Part shown: piece by piece, positions 5,656 through 7,137 of the stretch
How the letters are laid out: the number at the start of each line of letters is the position of its first letter
Position numbering within the stretch: the stretch's first letter is position 1
Source of the DNA: Succinivibrio sp.
GTDB lineage: Bacteria; Pseudomonadota; Gammaproteobacteria; Enterobacterales; Succinivibrionaceae
Assembly (NCBI GenBank): GCA_017959135.1
Contig: JAGDBH010000256.1
Span: forward strand, 1 to 7,137
Reading direction: 5' to 3'
DNA: 7,137 nt
Translations under genes and position numbers: made by a program
The notes under the pieces: generated by a model
Told to the model about the DNA's origin: nothing
The model's input: only the letters and a program-made list of their open reading frames with translations
Database searches by the model: none

Positions 5656-6816
5656 ATGTCAGATATCAGAGAAATTTGCCTAAAAGCTTTTGAAGACAAA
5701 TTCGGAACCAAACCAACCATGCAGGAGTACGCTCCTGGTCGTGTAAACATCATCGGTGAGCACACTGACTACAATGGCGGTTTTGTTCTTCCATGTGCCA
5801 TCAAGTACGGTACCTGCATGGTTGCCAAGCCAAACGGCACCAACACAATGCGCATTTTAGCCGTTGACATGAATAATGATTATGATGAGTTTGAATTAGC
5901 ATCAAAGATTGAGAAGCACCCAACCAAGCTATGGGTAAACTATCTTCGCGGTGTTTCATACCAGATATGCGAAAAGTTCGGCAATAAGGTAAAAGGTCTT
6001 GATATTGCTATCAAGGGTGACGTTCCTCCAGGAGCAGGTCTATCATCATCTGCATCTTTAGAGGTATGTTTTGGTCACCTTGTATCAAATGCATTTGATT
6101 TAAACATCGCTCTAATGGACATCGCTCTGATGGGACAGGCTGCAGAAGCTTACATCGGTATGAAGTGCGGTATTATGGATCAGGCTATCTCTGCTAACGG
6201 TACTAAGGATCACGCTGTACGTATCGACTGCAAGTCATACGGTTTAACTCAGGTTGCTGTTCCTTCAAATCTTGAGATTCTGATTATCAACTCAAACATC
6301 AAGCACCAGCTTGTAGGTTCAGAGTATAACGATCGTCGCGAAAGCTGTGAGAAGGCTGCAAAGATCATCGGTGTACCTCTACTGCGTGATGCAACCATGG
6401 AAATGCTTGATGCATGCAAGGATAAGATGGATGACGAGACCTATCGTCGTGCACGTCACGTAATCACTGAGGATGAGCGTGTTCTTGAAGCTTCAAAGGC
6501 ATTCGAGGCTGGTGATCTTAAGACTCTAGCTAAGCTGATGTACGCATCTCACATCTCTGAGAAGAATGATTTTGAGATCACTGTAAAGGAAACTGACGCT
6601 ATCGTTGATATCGTCAAGGAAGCTTTAGGTGAGGAATATGCTGCTGTTCGTCAGACCGGCGGTGGCTTCGGTGGCTGTGTTGTTGCAGTTGTTGAGCCTA
6701 AGAATGTTGAGGTTGTTAAGAATGCTATTAACGCTAAGTATCAGAAGATTTCTGGTATCGGCGCTACCATTTTTGAGACTCAGGCCTGTGATGGTGCAAC
6801 CTTCACTCGTCTATAA
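5656..6816 (+). CDS. galK: Galactokinase GalK
   Basis: GalK phosphorylates alpha-D-galactose at C1 with ATP, the entry step of the Leloir pathway. The product has 386 residues (E. coli 382) and belongs to the GHMP kinase family. The galactokinase signature GRVNIIGEHTDYNGG is at 28-42, with Arg29 a catalytic-site residue. The GHMP phosphate-binding loop PPGAGLSSSAS is at 124-134, the catalytic base Asp175 is in CGIMDQ (171-176), and the third GHMP motif TGGGFGG is at 334-340. It starts 15 bases after galT, with AGGA as Shine-Dalgarno, so all three gal genes form one transcript. The operon ends here: no galM (mutarotase) follows, unlike E. coli galETKM. Confidence 0.96.
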   Translation: MSDIREICLKAFEDKFGTKPTMQEYAPGRVNIIGEHTDYNGGFVLPCAIKYGTCMVAKPNGTNTMRILAVDMNNDYDEFELASKIEKHPTKLWVNYLRGVSYQICEKFGNKVKGLDIAIKGDVPPGAGLSSSASLEVCFGHLVSNAFDLNIALMDIALMGQAAEAYIGMKCGIMDQAISANGTKDHAVRIDCKSYGLTQVAVPSNLEILIINSNIKHQLVGSEYNDRRESCEKAAKIIGVPLLRDATMEMLDACKDKMDDETYRRARHVITEDERVLEASKAFEAGDLKTLAKLMYASHISEKNDFEITVKETDAIVDIVKEALGEEYAAVRQTGGGFGGCVVAVVEPKNVEVVKNAINAKYQKISGIGATIFETQACDGATFTRL

Positions 6817-6849
6817 ATGAATAATAAATAATTTGTTCTCTAAATAGTA

Positions 6850-6877
6850 AGTTCTCTGCCCTGAGTGGTTGAGAATT
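6850..6877 (+). other. Hairpin in the galK 3' untranslated region
   Basis: AGTTCTC (6850-6856) pairs with GAGAATT (6871-6877), with one G-U pair, and the stem can continue inwards as GCC/GGT after a mismatch. It sits just before the terminator and has no T-run of its own. It could protect the 3' end of the mRNA; this is inference. Confidence 0.35.
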
Positions 6878-6886
6878 CCTCCTTTG

Positions 6887-6916
6887 GCCGATCTTTTCTG
6901 ATCGGCTGTTTTTTTT
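6887..6916 (+). terminator. Intrinsic terminator of the galETK operon
   Basis: A perfect 7-bp stem, GCCGATC (6887-6893) with GATCGGC (6900-6906), has a 6-base loop and is followed after TG by eight T. It lies 70 bases after the galK stop codon. Confidence 0.93.
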
Positions 6917-6961
6917 CTTAAAACATTGTTTATCTTCAGCTTTCCTCGCACACTATCAACC

Positions 6962-6967
6962 TATAAT
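6962..6967 (+). promoter_or_regulatory. Candidate -10 for the downstream gene
   Basis: A perfect TATAAT lies about 97 bases before the ATG at 7064, after the galETK terminator, so a new promoter is expected around here. No good -35 is visible at 16-18 bases (GCTTTC at 17). Confidence 0.4.
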
Positions 6968-6996
6968 TTCAATGTAATGTTTTTATGTAAAGATAA

Positions 6997-7052
6997 ATGT
7001 ACTTTCCAGCAGGTAAAAATACATAAGAACATCAGTCTGGAGACTTGTACAT
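6997..7052 (+). other. Leader stem-loop next to a ribosome binding site
   Basis: ATGTACTTTCCAG (6997-7009) pairs with 7037-7052: CTGGAGA (7037-7043), a 3-base bulge, then GTACAT (7047-7052). That gives 13 pairs with one G-U. The 3' arm ends immediately before AAGGAG. A short inverted repeat, AGTCT-GG-AGACT (7034-7045), overlaps the 3' arm and could form a protein site instead. It could be a control structure in the mRNA leader, but it matches no riboswitch that I recognise. Confidence 0.35.
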
Positions 7053-7058
7053 AAGGAG
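7053..7058 (+). promoter_or_regulatory. Ribosome binding site of the last gene
   Basis: AAGGAG, 5 bases before the ATG at 7064, is the strongest Shine-Dalgarno in the window and fixes that start. Confidence 0.8.
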
Positions 7059-7063
7059 TTTAT

Positions 7064-7137
7064 ATGTCTGTATTTGCAGCCGTAGCAGTACCACATCCTC
7101 CGCTTATCATTCCTCAGGTAGGAATGGGCAGGGAGAA
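7064..7137 (+). CDS. LigB-like / AmmeMemoRadiSam system protein A, N-terminus (partial)
   Basis: Only the first 24 codons are present, cut by the right edge. They read MSVFAAVAVPHPPLIIPQVG and then MGRE. The VPHPPLIIP-VG-G pattern is typical of the N-terminus of LigB-domain (class III extradiol dioxygenase-like) proteins, in which the His of PHPP is a metal ligand. It most resembles those fused to an AMMECR1 domain and named AmmeMemoRadiSam system protein A, which occur with a Memo-like protein and a radical SAM enzyme; the system's function is not established. The start is well supported by AAGGAG. With so little sequence, another LigB-family protein cannot be excluded, and the AMMECR1 domain is outside the window. 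Confidence 0.7.
   Translation, partial: MSVFAAVAVPHPPLIIPQVGMGRE

Noticed and set aside
6629..6820. 63-residue open frame overlapping the 3' end of galK in another frame
   Set aside because: It is a shadow of the conserved GalK C-terminus; its Leu/Val/Arg-rich product is what a shifted frame gives.

Overview
The window looks like chromosome from a Gram-negative gammaproteobacterium. The evidence is a GlnE C-terminus, a lauroyltransferase of lipid A (LpxL), a GalR and a GalE-GalT-GalK set that all align closely with remembered Escherichia coli proteins, usually without gaps around the active sites. Moderate GC, very AT-rich intergenic DNA and the start of an AmmeMemoRadiSam-type gene, a system seen mostly in anaerobes, suggest an anaerobic gut or rumen lineage such as the Succinivibrionaceae. 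That placement is inference, not something the sequence proves.

Layout, left to right. The 3' end of glnE (+ strand) runs in from the left edge and stops at a hairpin terminator near 488-524. Facing it on the - strand are a small outer-membrane-type lipoprotein (DUF4156-like) and lpxL, 7 bases apart and probably cotranscribed. Upstream of lpxL on the same strand is a galR-type LacI-family repressor. A 465-base AT-rich region (3085-3549) separates galR from the divergent galETK operon. It holds a galETK promoter, one strong GalR operator, a candidate CRP site and several unexplained repeats. After galK come a strong intrinsic terminator (6887-6916), a roughly 150-base leader region, and the first 24 codons of a LigB/AmmeMemoRadiSam-type gene cut off by the right edge.

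Function. GalK phosphorylates galactose, GalT exchanges it with UDP-glucose, and GalE regenerates UDP-glucose; together they form the Leloir pathway. GalR is predicted to hold the operon off through a 20-base palindrome (3501-3520) at the predicted transcription start. The most informative single residue is Cys300 of GalE. It sits where E. coli GalE has Tyr299 and human GALE has Cys307, the position that decides whether N-acetylated UDP-hexosamines fit. This GalE may therefore also make UDP-GalNAc.

I see no insertion sequence, CRISPR array, tRNA, rRNA or phage gene, and no clear new multi-gene system. The unexplained material is mainly regulatory: repeats in the galR-galE spacer and a stem-loop directly before the ribosome binding site of the last gene.
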